The notes under the pieces are model-generated. The model made no database searches. It saw only the letters and a list, made by a program, of their open reading frames with translations, and was not told where the DNA came from. A stretch of DNA of 64,000 bases, taken from Desulfobacterales bacterium (GTDB taxonomy: Bacteria > Desulfobacterota > Desulfobacteria > Desulfobacterales > JAEINQ01). Positions within the stretch are counted from its first letter, which is position 1, and the number at the start of each line of letters is the position of its first letter. Location of the stretch: contig JAEINQ010000006.1 in the NCBI GenBank assembly GCA_016342285.1, positions 1 through 64,000 on the forward strand, in the 5' to 3' direction. This document shows positions 18,290 to 26,293 of this stretch, in pieces. The position numbers were made by a program, and so were the translations under genes.

Positions 18290-19186
18290 TTAGGAAAGCA
18301 ACCCCGAAATTTCGTCATAGGCTGTCATTTCCTTCAGCCACCGTCCGGGAATGGCATCTTCACCGAGATGGGCACCGAGAACCATCCCCACCATCATGCC
18401 TCGTGCCGCCGAATCACCGCCGGCCATGGTATTTTCCACCAGCGCGGCCCCAAGATCTTTTGAATATTTGACAATCAGGTGAATCACCGAAGGAAAGGCC
18501 GCGGCGGCATTGCACATCTGGCCGAAACCGGCAATGGCGGCAGTGCTGTTCCGGGACACGCTCTCAAGACCGGCGCCAATCCACCCGTCAAAGGGCGGCC
18601 GGTCGAATCCGTCAGCCCGGACCCGGGAAATGGCCGCGACCGGATCATGGCCAGCCAGCACATATGCCGCCACACGGGCAAAAAATTCCGCGCTGTCAAT
18701 GACCTCCGGCACATTGTGGGTCAGGGCCGTCTGAATTCGGGCGGCCTCGGCAAAGGCCCTTGGGTCATCCCGGTAAACATGACCGAGTGGCGCAATGCGC
18801 GATGCACCGCCCAGATCCGTGGATCGGCTTCCGGCATCGGCACCCCCCTGGCCGGAATGAAAATTTTCCAGTGTTTGCCGGGTGGCATGATCGCGGTAAC
18901 CGGTGTAGTCAGCAAAAAGCGCTCGCCAGTCCTCGGCGAAACCGTCCGGAGAAAACCCGTTTCGCAAGGCCACCGAGCGTAGAAGAGCCAGCATCTGGTC
19001 TCCGTAGTGAGTGAAATCGCCCTTTCCTTTGCCGGCGTGAAAAGAATTTGCACCCGGTGCCTGAAGGTCCGCCACACGGCCGAAGGTCTTTTCGATAACC
19101 GTCGTATCGTAGATCCAGTGGGCGCCCAGAGCAAGGGCATCGGCTGCAAACGAAGCGATAACCATGGCTTTTGTCTTTTCTTTCAT
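18290..19186 (-). CDS. ADP-ribosylglycohydrolase family protein
   Basis: The family removes ADP-ribose from modified proteins (for example DraG on nitrogenase reductase) or related substrates. The 298-residue helical protein shows AADALALGAHWIYD near the N-terminus and AGGDSAARGMMVGMVLGAHLGEDAIP near the C-terminus, where paired aspartates and a Ser/Thr bind two magnesium ions. The first-domain metal motif (usually DxxG with TDDT) is divergent here (FTHYGDQ), so substrate or activity may differ. I start at ATG 19186, seven bases after GGAG. The next gene is a HAD hydrolase. Confidence 0.82.
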   Translation of the reverse strand: MKEKTKAMVIASFAADALALGAHWIYDTTVIEKTFGRVADLQAPGANSFHAGKGKGDFTHYGDQMLALLRSVALRNGFSPDGFAEDWRALFADYTGYRDHATRQTLENFHSGQGGADAGSRSTDLGGASRIAPLGHVYRDDPRAFAEAARIQTALTHNVPEVIDSAEFFARVAAYVLAGHDPVAAISRVRADGFDRPPFDGWIGAGLESVSRNSTAAIAGFGQMCNAAAAFPSVIHLIVKYSKDLGAALVENTMAGGDSAARGMMVGMVLGAHLGEDAIPGRWLKEMTAYDEISGLLS

Positions 19187-19275
19187 GGGCAATCTCCTTT
19201 TCGGGAGGCAAGGCCGTCGAATTCAGTTGGTAATCAGAATAGACCCGAATTCAATCGGGGTCAATGCGGGATCGG

Positions 19276-20700
19276 CTATAGGTAAGGCGAAAAAAGCCAG
19301 ATCGCCGCATCCCGGAGTCGCACCGGCAGCGAGCGTGCGTCCAGATCCGCCATGGTGGTTTCACGTGAGCGGTCGATTACGCGCCGGATGTGGGAGGCGG
19401 CCAGGCGGGCGAAGTGGCTGTCGTAGATCTCCACGGCCAGTTCGAAATTGAGCCGGAGGCTCCGCGGATCAATGTTGGGCGAGCCGATCATGCAGTACCG
19501 GTCGTCAACGACAAAGAGTTTGGAATGGGCAAAGGGCGCAGGCTGATAATAGATTCGAATGCCCCGTTCAAGAAGCTCCCAGAGCATGTTGCGGGTGGCC
19601 CAGCTTACGAATGGCAGGTTGTTTTTTGCCGGCAGAACCACTTCCACGGCCACCCCCCGCAATGCGGCGGACTGCAGTGCCCCGATCAACTCCCGTGCCG
19701 GCAGAAAATAGGGGGTCATGATCCGGATCCGCTCCTGGGCCGAACTTACGGCACCGCTCAGAATCAGGGCAAGCCGGTCAAGGTCTTCGTTGGGTCCGTC
19801 GGTGACGGTCCGGCACATGGCATCCCCGGGAGTTTCCACGGCCAAAAGGGGAACCGGTGCCCGGTCCCCGGTGCAAAAGCCCCAGTCTTCCAGGAAGGTC
19901 TGCTGAACCTGGGCAACGGCCGGTCCGGCCAGTTCGAAATGAAGGTCGCTGATCCGGTCCGGAGATGAAGAGGTTTCGACCAGATGGCGGTCCCGAATGT
20001 TCATGCCACCGACAAAGCCGATTCGGCCATCCGCGACCATCAGTTTTCGATGATTCCGAAGGTTAAGATGAAAGGTCGGCGGGAACAGCCTCGGAGGGAG
20101 AAAGGAGGCGGCGTTGACACCGGCCCGTCGAAGCAAGGTCACGGCCCGGGGAAAAGAGTAGAACTCGCCGACACCGTCCACGAGAACCCGCACCTCCACG
20201 CCGCGGCCTCCGGCCCGGCCCAGGGCGTCGATGAAACGTCTTCCAGTGGCATCGGTAGCAAAAATGTAAGTCGTCATGAAGACCGAGTGGCGGGCGTTTT
20301 CGATGGCCCGCAACATGGCCGGATAGGCCTGTTCACCGTTGAGAAGCATCTCCACCCGGTTGCCGCTGGTTCTCGGCCATCGGGAAACCGTGTCCGAGAT
20401 ACGGGCGATCCGGGCAAACCCTTCGGGCACCGGCACAGTGGACCGTGCGGCCACATCCAGGGCCTCGGGCCGGTCCGATCCCAGATGAATGAGAAATCGT
20501 GACCGCTCTTCCAGCTTCTGGGCACGGGTCCGCACCCGATTGACGCCGAAAATAAAATAAACGAACGGCCCGACAATGGGAAAAATCAGGCAGATCCCCA
20601 CCCAGCCCAGGGCTGCGCGGGGATCGCGCTTGTGAAGCAGTGCATGCCCAGTGGCCACGAAGATCAAAAGCAGATGCAGGATGAACAGGAGAATGTACAT
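19276..20700 (-). CDS. cls: Cardiolipin synthase
   Basis: This membrane-anchored phospholipase-D-type enzyme condenses two phosphatidylglycerol molecules to cardiolipin. The 474-residue protein has two N-terminal membrane helices (about 2-20 and 32-52) and two HKD motifs: His217-Lys219-Asp224 (NHRKLMVADGRIGFVGGMN) and His392-Lys394-Asp399 (AHSKLFVVDDRYCMIGSPN). Length and order match ClsA-type enzymes. I start at ATG 20700, directly before the first hydrophobic helix. The frame stays open upstream without coding character, and the ribosome site is weak. It appears to be a single-gene unit. Confidence 0.92.
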   Translation of the reverse strand: MYILLFILHLLLIFVATGHALLHKRDPRAALGWVGICLIFPIVGPFVYFIFGVNRVRTRAQKLEERSRFLIHLGSDRPEALDVAARSTVPVPEGFARIARISDTVSRWPRTSGNRVEMLLNGEQAYPAMLRAIENARHSVFMTTYIFATDATGRRFIDALGRAGGRGVEVRVLVDGVGEFYSFPRAVTLLRRAGVNAASFLPPRLFPPTFHLNLRNHRKLMVADGRIGFVGGMNIRDRHLVETSSSPDRISDLHFELAGPAVAQVQQTFLEDWGFCTGDRAPVPLLAVETPGDAMCRTVTDGPNEDLDRLALILSGAVSSAQERIRIMTPYFLPARELIGALQSAALRGVAVEVVLPAKNNLPFVSWATRNMLWELLERGIRIYYQPAPFAHSKLFVVDDRYCMIGSPNIDPRSLRLNFELAVEIYDSHFARLAASHIRRVIDRSRETTMADLDARSLPVRLRDAAIWLFSPYL

Positions 20701-20845
20701 GGCGTTTATCTCTGAAGCGCGAATCGGATCCGGATCAATTTGAGACCCCATATGGCAATCACGCGATTCATTTCCCACCAAAAAACCAGGGGCGCATTGA
20801 CTAGTTTCCATCCACTCAAAAACCAATTCGTGGACGGGCACTGAG

Positions 20846-21535
20846 TAAAGAATCCGCCCCCAGAGGGGGCGGCCTTGAAATCAGCCCCCCATAGGGGGGC
20901 AAAAAATCCCCTGCCCCCAAAGGGGGCTGGGGAAGGAGTTGCGCCGCTTTGTTATTTCAGATCTCAATCCAATGGCAGTTGTTCGTGCTGCCTTTCTTGT
21001 TTTTCCTGATACCGTACATATTTACGAATCATTTCCGCATCCAGGCCGATGGAGTCCACGCAATAGCCCTTGGACCAAAAATGGTTGCCCCAATAGGGCT
21101 TTCTGCGCAGTTCTCGAAACTGATTGAATACCTTCATCGCTGTCTGACCTTTGACACGACCCATCAGATCGGAAATCGCCAGCTTCGGTGGTACCATCAC
21201 CACCAGATGCACATGATCCTTTTGAACGTTCAATTCCACAACCTCGCACCCGGCAAACCCACAGATTGCCTGGATGCCACCATGAACGGCTTCTTTGATG
21301 GCGCCTACCAATATCCGGAATCGATATTTGGGCGTCCAAATGATGTGGTACTGACAATGCCATAGCGTATGTGATAATTTACGGAACCGGCTCACTGCTA
21401 CCTCCTTGCTTTGATGTTGCGGCAACAACTCATTGCAACGGTAGCAGGGGCCGGCCTTTCAGGCCAGACCCATGCGGGACCGGCATAGCCAATCCCACAT
21501 TACCACGCCCATAGGGCGTGGGTTTCTACTTCGTA
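20846..21535 (-). mobile_element. IS200-type insertion element
   Basis: A single-transposase element of about 690 bases without inverted termini. The side downstream of tnpA (20850-20935) has stacked hairpins such as CCGCCCCCAGAGGGGGCGG and GCCCCCCATAGGGGGGC. The side upstream of tnpA (about 21480-21530) carries GGCATAGCCAATCCC and the hairpin CCACGCCCATAGGGCGTGG. Both ends are echoed by the family B repeats. It abuts the 3' end of the hemerythrin gene. Exact cleavage sites are estimated. Confidence 0.8.
20964..21395 (-). CDS. tnpA: IS200/IS605-family transposase TnpA (Y1 HUH nuclease)
   Basis: The 143-residue enzyme cuts and rejoins single-stranded DNA at hairpin ends. It begins MSRFRKLSHTLWHCQYHIIW, the classic IS200 N-terminus, has the metal-binding HVH (61-63) in KDHVHLVV, and the catalytic tyrosine is probably Tyr126 in EMIRKYVRYQ. 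I choose GTG 21395, behind AAGGAGGTAGCA, instead of an upstream TTG. It is full length, with no frameshift, so the element may still be active. No tnpB or other accessory gene accompanies it. Confidence 0.93.
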   Translation of the reverse strand: MSRFRKLSHTLWHCQYHIIWTPKYRFRILVGAIKEAVHGGIQAICGFAGCEVVELNVQKDHVHLVVMVPPKLAISDLMGRVKGQTAMKVFNQFRELRRKPYWGNHFWSKGYCVDSIGLDAEMIRKYVRYQEKQERQHEQLPLD

Positions 21536-22351
21536 CTAAATTTGATTTAAAAGCTCTTTTTTTAACGTACTGTATATTTCTTTTGAAATGATATTCGTTT
21601 CAAACAATCTGTTAAGGTGTGCCAAAGCATCTTCCAGCGTCTCCTCCTTGGGCAGAAGAACCGAAAGATCAATCTTGTTCGACAATTCGGGGACAATTCG
21701 CTTCACGTCATCCTCATCGATCAATCCACCTTCGTGCAGCAGATGAAAAGCTTTGAACTCCTCGATGACCGCAAAGACATTTCCAGGTGAGAATTTCCTG
21801 ACAAACTTGTCCAAGAGCTCGGCTTTTTTGCCGGCAAATTCTTCTTTCGTAATCAGATCCCGGTCGGCAAACGACGATAGCTTCTGCAGATTTCCCTTGA
21901 GTTCATGTGGCGGTGATTTCTTGAGTTCCGGCATCTTTTCATTCGGATCGATCATGGACTCTCTGAGTTTTTCCATCTCCAACCCGATTTTTTTGTCCTC
22001 TTTTTCGATATGGTCAATAACCCAATGTTTCAAAAATCCTATCAAGTCCACGACCGAAAGCGGCTTGCCGCCTCGGAGGTCAAGGAGGATTTTTCGCACC
22101 TCGGCGATTAAAGTCTCATGCATTTCTTTATGTTGTAGGCGCTCTGAATACTTGATTTGAACCATCAGATCTTCTTCGTCATTAAAATGATAATTCGTGT
22201 AATCAACGATTGCCTTTAAAGCATCTCCCATGGTTTTTGAGACCCTTTCGGTCGTAATGACATCTTCCAGCCGCGAGATCAATTGCATTAACCGCTTATG
22301 TTGATCATCGATTTTTTGAATGCCGATGCTGTACGACTTGTTCCACTGCAT
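21536..22351 (-). CDS. Bacteriohemerythrin with extended C-terminal region
   Basis: The N-terminal ~125 residues are a hemerythrin domain that binds O2 at a di-iron site. Expected ligands are present: His18, His55 and Glu59 (HFNDEE), His74 and His78 (HKEMH), His109 and Asp119 (HWVIDHIEKEDK). Residues 150-271 are helical and contain two short segments resembling SHOCT-like oligomerisation repeats (FADRDLITKEEFAGKKAELLDKF and LFETNIISKEIYSTLKKELLNQ). Such extensions are uncommon in simple hemerythrins. I start at ATG 22351, behind GGAGGACACC. The stop codon lies exactly at the edge of the IS200 element, so a few terminal residues could derive from the insertion. In an anaerobe a role in oxygen protection or sensing is likely. 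Confidence 0.88.
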   Translation of the reverse strand: MQWNKSYSIGIQKIDDQHKRLMQLISRLEDVITTERVSKTMGDALKAIVDYTNYHFNDEEDLMVQIKYSERLQHKEMHETLIAEVRKILLDLRGGKPLSVVDLIGFLKHWVIDHIEKEDKKIGLEMEKLRESMIDPNEKMPELKKSPPHELKGNLQKLSSFADRDLITKEEFAGKKAELLDKFVRKFSPGNVFAVIEEFKAFHLLHEGGLIDEDDVKRIVPELSNKIDLSVLLPKEETLEDALAHLNRLFETNIISKEIYSTLKKELLNQI

Positions 22352-22589
22352 GGTGTCCTCCATATTCCCGACCGGTCCAAAGAGCCCTTCAACCATGGGA
22401 AATCGCCCATTAGGAGAATCCCATTCGGATACGTATCGTTTTGATCCGGCAATAACAACGGCATGCACGCCGAAGGATAGTCGATGATAAGGCATCCAAG
22501 GCTGTCCGGTCAACGACAAAGGTCCGCTAAGGGTCAATGAGTCTCAACCTGCAAAATGGAAGGAAACGAATGAATTTGTTTTATCGTCT

Positions 22590-22868
22590 AAAAAGCGGGA
22601 TCGGCGAAGGGCACAGATCGTTCATGTCCGCCAGATCCCTTTCACTGCAGTATCCTTTGGATGCATAGCCCGCGGCAAGCCCTTTCTCGGTGATGATCTG
22701 AAGGTGGGTGTGGTGAAACCAGTTGCCGTTTTCGTGAAAATTCCCGATTCCGGCAAAGGCCTTCCCGGCAAACGCGGGTGGCGATGTCGATCACATCGTA
22801 AAGAGCCACGGGGTGATTGGTGTTCCAGACTTCCTGGATCGGCAGTCCGGCCACATAGAGACGGATTT
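22590..22868 (-). pseudogene. Chimeric remnant: M23-like gene 3' end joined to a KamA-like fragment
   Basis: Positions about 22598-22752 closely match the 3' end of the M23-like gene at 25478-25630 (region coding ENGNWFHHTHLQ to DLADMNDLCPSPIPLF). Positions about 22764-22868 match 26546-26650 inside the KamA-like gene (coding LYVAGLPIQESWN to DIATRVRRE). The two pieces are fused at about 22755-22765 with everything between deleted. This is the leftover of a second copy of the KamA/M23 gene pair. Confidence 0.75.
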
Positions 22869-23099
22869 TTCTCCGAGGATAATTTCATTCGAAATATAAC
22901 AGTAACTATTTGAAGTAATTGAAAGAAATATTTTTACAGGTCCTCCTATATCCGGGAAGCCGCACGGACGCCCACGACCGCCCGGAATTGATTATCGTGA
23001 CCGCAGGAAGGGGGGTCTCCGTCTGTGAAGGCGAGGAGACCCCTATCGAAAATGAATCGAATCGATCGACATATGCCAAATTCACCCATACTCGTATCT

Positions 23100-23433
23100 T
23101 TCTACGGAGGAGATGTTGCCAATATTAACCTCGGAACCCAACTGGGGGAGATCGCCCGTCGAATCGTGGGGCGCACATCGGTCAAACGATTGGTGGTGGC
23201 GGGCGGGCGACACTTCGGGAAAAATCCAGGAGCTTCTTCAAATTCAAGCCATTCAGGTGGCCACCCCTATTGGTATTGGTGCGCCCCTGTGCTATGTCTA
23301 CAGTAATCAACCTGAAATCAACGGGTTGGAAGTGGCATTCAAAGGCGGCCAGGTAGGCAGTGAGAATTACTTCGACCGGATTCGGCGGGCGAAAACCGCT
23401 GCATTCGAGACGGTGGCGCTGGGGGAGATTTGA
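23100..23433 (+). pseudogene. Four-carbon acid sugar kinase (OtnK/DUF1537) C-terminal remnant, frameshifted
   Basis: Two frames together read LGTQLGEIARRIVGRTSVKRLVVAGG, then DTSGKIQELLQIQAIQ, continuing to NQPEINGLEVAFKGGQVGSENYF. This is the nucleotide-binding C-terminal domain of four-carbon acid sugar kinases with its GGDTSG motif. One extra G at about 23203-23208 (GCGGGCGGGCGAC) breaks the frame inside that motif. The N-terminal domain is missing; upstream sequence to 22869 has no clear homology. It precedes lsrF and an alcohol dehydrogenase gene and was probably part of the same catabolic operon. Confidence 0.7.
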
Positions 23434-23496
23434 CTTTCAGTGTACCGGAAAAAATAAAAACAACATCGATACAAGATAAGCCAAAGGAGAACAATC

Positions 23497-24378
23497 ATGC
23501 CGGATGCCGATGATCTGAAAGAAGGAAAAAAATACTACACGGATGTACCCCAGGAGACGAAAGGTTTTTTTCTGAAGGGGTGTGGACACCTGGACTGGGG
23601 CATGAAGAACCGGTTGGCCCGGATTTTCAATCCCAAATCCGGCCGCACGGTCATGCTGGCCATCGATCACGGATATTTCCAGGGACCCACCACAGGATTG
23701 GAACGGGTGGATCTGAATATCGTCCCGTTGATTCCCCATGCCGATACCCTGATGCTGACCCGGGGGATGCTTAGAAGCGTTGTTCCGCCGTCTCTGGATA
23801 CACCCATTGTTTTGCGTGCCAGCGGTGGCTCCAGCATACTCAAAGAGTTGTCCAATGAAGGCATTGCTGTGGATGTCGAGGATTGCATACGGCTCAATGT
23901 GTGCGCCATGGCCGTTCAGGTCTTTATCGGTGGTGAATTCGAAAAAGAGTCCATCATGAACATGACCCGGATGGTGGACATCGGAACACGCTACGGTATC
24001 CCGACATTGGCCGTTACGGCAGTGGGCAAGGACATGGCCCGGGACGCCCGATACTTTCGGCTGGCCACGCGGCTCTGTGCGGAACTCGGCGCCAATTACG
24101 TCAAGTCCTATTATGTAGAAAAGGATTTCGAGACGATCACCTCCTCATGCCCGGTACCGATTGTTATGGCCGGCGGCAAGAAAATTCCGGAGATCGACGC
24201 GTTGACCATGGCCTACAGGGCCGTTCAGGAGGGTGCCGCCGGCGTCGACATGGGACGCAACATCTTCCAATCCGACGCCCCGGTGGCCATGCTTCAGGCG
24301 GTGGGGGCGGTGGTTCACAACAACGAAACCCCGGAAAAAGCACTGGAACTTTACCAGGCGCTGAAGAACCAAGCGTAA
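23497..24378 (+). CDS. lsrF: LsrF-type class I aldolase/thiolase
   Basis: The 293-residue protein is a close match to LsrF, the thiolase acting on the phosphorylated AI-2 breakdown product 3-hydroxy-5-phosphonooxypentane-2,4-dione. Shared features include [63 protein letters not shown] (likely site of the Schiff-base lysine) and [12 protein letters not shown]. None of the AI-2 uptake genes lsrACDBK is nearby. Instead it lies between a broken sugar-acid kinase gene and a zinc alcohol dehydrogenase, so it may serve a different phosphorylated hydroxy-keto substrate. ATG 23497 follows AAAGGAGAACAATC. Confidence 0.9.
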   Translation: MPDADDLKEGKKYYTDVPQETKGFFLKGCGHLDWGMKNRLARIFNPKSGRTVMLAIDHGYFQGPTTGLERVDLNIVPLIPHADTLMLTRGMLRSVVPPSLDTPIVLRASGGSSILKELSNEGIAVDVEDCIRLNVCAMAVQVFIGGEFEKESIMNMTRMVDIGTRYGIPTLAVTAVGKDMARDARYFRLATRLCAELGANYVKSYYVEKDFETITSSCPVPIVMAGGKKIPEIDALTMAYRAVQEGAAGVDMGRNIFQSDAPVAMLQAVGAVVHNNETPEKALELYQALKNQA

Positions 24379-24382
24379 ACCC

Positions 24383-25396
24383 ATGAAAAGATGCATGTGG
24401 TACAACAACAGCGATATCCGGATCGAGGAAGCCCCCCTGCCCCGGCCGGGCCCGGGGGAGATTCTCGTCAAGGTCATGTCCTGCGGGATTTGCGGAAGCG
24501 ATGTGGTGGAATGGTACCGCCTGCCCAAGGCACCGCTGGTACCGGGACACGAGATGGGCGGCGAGGTGGTGGCGTGCGGTGAGGGGGTGGATGCCTTTGC
24601 GATGGGAGACCGGGTGTTCGTGGCGCCTAAGGTTCCCTGCAACCAATGCACGTATTGTGAACGAAAACAGTTTCCCCTCTGTACGGAGGTAAAGGAAAGG
24701 CTGCCCGGCGGGTTTTCCGAAGCCGTTGTCGTGCCGGAAACACTGGTGAAAAACGGCGTCTACCGGTTGCCGGAAAAGATCACATACGACCAGAGCACCT
24801 TCATCGAACCCCTTGCATGTGTGGTCCGGGCTCAACGGTTGGCCCGGGTGGAAAAGGGCTCAACCGTAATGATAATCGGTTGCGGAATGTCCGGCCTGCT
24901 CCATGTAAAACTGGCCAAATCCAGAGCCTGCGCGGTCATCGCGGTGGATATCAACCAGGCAAAGCTTGAGATGGCCCGCCGCAGCGGCGCCGATTTTTGT
25001 CTGAATGCAGCGGAAAACGTACCGGAAAAAATGACGGACGAGGGCATACGAAAACCGAATGTGGTCGTTTTGTGCGTCGGGGCCATGGCCGCCGTGGAAA
25101 CGGCATGGGCATGCGTGGAAAAGGGTGGCGCCGTCGTCTTTTTTGCCGTTCCGTCGCCGGACAAGCAGGTGGTCATTCCCATCAATGATCTGTGGATGAA
25201 AGAAATTCGGGTACTTACCTCCTATTACTGCGGTCCGCCGGATATTGTCGATGCCATGGAACACCTTGACTCCGGCAGAATCAGTGTGGATGAAATGATC
25301 ACTCACCGGTTTTGCCTGGAAGATATCGCCGAAGGGTTCCGGCTTGTGTGTGACGGCCGCGAATCGATTAAGGTCATTATCCGACCCAATGAATGA
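24383..25396 (+). CDS. Zinc-dependent alcohol dehydrogenase (sorbitol/threonine dehydrogenase type)
   Basis: This 337-residue medium-chain dehydrogenase oxidises a polyol or hydroxy-acid with NAD. It has the catalytic zinc site (Cys34 in CGICGSD, His-Glu in GHEMGGEVV), the four-cysteine structural zinc loop compressed to CNQCTYCERKQFPLC, and a nucleotide-binding fold (GCGMSGLLHVKLAKS, with Asp in VIAVDINQAK favouring NAD). It starts five bases after lsrF and must be co-transcribed with it. With the kinase remnant the set suggests catabolism of a branched or four-to-five-carbon sugar acid. The substrate is not determined. Confidence 0.9.
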   Translation: MKRCMWYNNSDIRIEEAPLPRPGPGEILVKVMSCGICGSDVVEWYRLPKAPLVPGHEMGGEVVACGEGVDAFAMGDRVFVAPKVPCNQCTYCERKQFPLCTEVKERLPGGFSEAVVVPETLVKNGVYRLPEKITYDQSTFIEPLACVVRAQRLARVEKGSTVMIIGCGMSGLLHVKLAKSRACAVIAVDINQAKLEMARRSGADFCLNAAENVPEKMTDEGIRKPNVVVLCVGAMAAVETAWACVEKGGAVVFFAVPSPDKQVVIPINDLWMKEIRVLTSYYCGPPDIVDAMEHLDSGRISVDEMITHRFCLEDIAEGFRLVCDGRESIKVIIRPNE

Positions 25397-25459
25397 GAAA
25401 GGGCAAGGGAGTCTGAGCGGTGAATATGCATCAGAGCAGGCAAAACGGCGTTCGGCTCC

Positions 25460-26122
25460 TCACCGCTTGAATAGCGGTATCGGGGAGGGGCACAGATCGT
25501 TCATGTCCGCCAGATCCCTTTCACTGCAGTATCCTTTGGATGCATAGCCCGCCGCAAGCCCTTTCTCGGTGATGACCTGAAGGTGGGTGTGGTGAAACCA
25601 GTTGCCGTTTTCATGGAAGTCTCCAATCTCGGCAAACCGCTGGCCAGCGGAGAACCGGGTGCCTTCCGACGGCAGCCGGGTCCGGCACAGATGGCCGTAG
25701 AAACTGAAAAAAGGGTCAACGCCATCGTACTCGTGCCGCAGCAGGACAAACCCGCCGTAATTGCCCTCGCCGCTCTCGTAGCCGCTCTGCTCCACCACGG
25801 CATCCATGGGCGCATGCAGGGGGGTGCCTAAGGGCACGATCACGTCAAGGCCCAGGTGGAAAAAACGCTTTTCGGCAGCCATCTGGGGACAGTCGCCCAG
25901 CAGGGTATCCCGGCGTTCCAGGTAGGGAGCAAAGCCCCAGGCGCAATTCGGCCCCATGTGCTGTTCCAAAACAGCCTGAAATTGTTTCTGATCCCTGGCC
26001 TCAGCGCCGGACAGCAGGGGGCTGGTCCGGGAAAGATCGGCCACAAAGGGATCGCCATCAAGATCCGGAAAGATCGGCTGGTGGGTAATTTTTTCGTTGA
26101 AAAGCAAAAACGGGTATTTCAT
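25460..26122 (-). CDS. M23-like metallopeptidase-fold protein
   Basis: The 220-residue protein has the M23/LytM fold with both metal-ligand motifs: HLGLD (His89, Asp93) and HHTH (His178, His180) in NWFHHTHLQVI. There is no signal peptide, so it is probably cytoplasmic and not a cell-wall hydrolase. Cytoplasmic M23 domains occur in aminotransferase/kinase fusions acting on amino-acid derivatives, so a metabolic hydrolase or lyase role next to the aminomutase-like gene is plausible. That link is inference. It is transcribed with the KamA-like gene across a 171-base gap that holds a palindromic repeat. Part of its 3' end is duplicated at 22590. Confidence 0.78.
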   Translation of the reverse strand: MKYPFLLFNEKITHQPIFPDLDGDPFVADLSRTSPLLSGAEARDQKQFQAVLEQHMGPNCAWGFAPYLERRDTLLGDCPQMAAEKRFFHLGLDVIVPLGTPLHAPMDAVVEQSGYESGEGNYGGFVLLRHEYDGVDPFFSFYGHLCRTRLPSEGTRFSAGQRFAEIGDFHENGNWFHHTHLQVITEKGLAAGYASKGYCSERDLADMNDLCPSPIPLFKR

Positions 26123-26179
26123 CTTTTCTCCCTAATTCAATGGAACCCGGTTATCTGCAACGCTAAAGGACAAGGCGGA

Positions 26180-26244
26180 ACCACGAATGGACACCAATGA
26201 ACACAAACAAAAATTATTCGTGTCTATTGGTGGTTATTCGTGGT
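26180..26244. repeat. Palindromic intergenic repeat
   Basis: ACCACGAATGGACACCAATG pairs with CTATTGGTGGTTATTCGTGGT across a short AT-rich loop, giving a long imperfect hairpin between the KamA-like and M23-like genes. This ACCACGAAT...ATTCGTGGT type is a common dispersed repeat in many environmental bacteria. It may act as a transcript-processing or termination structure. Confidence 0.6.
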
Positions 26245-26293
26245 GCAAAAAAACGTCACAAATTGGCTTTATGGACAAGCGAAATCCGGAAAC

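Noticed and set aside
22919-23128. 69-residue ORF upstream of the otnK remnant
   Set aside because: No homology that I can recognise, and it does not join the kinase frame; probably non-coding or too decayed to name.
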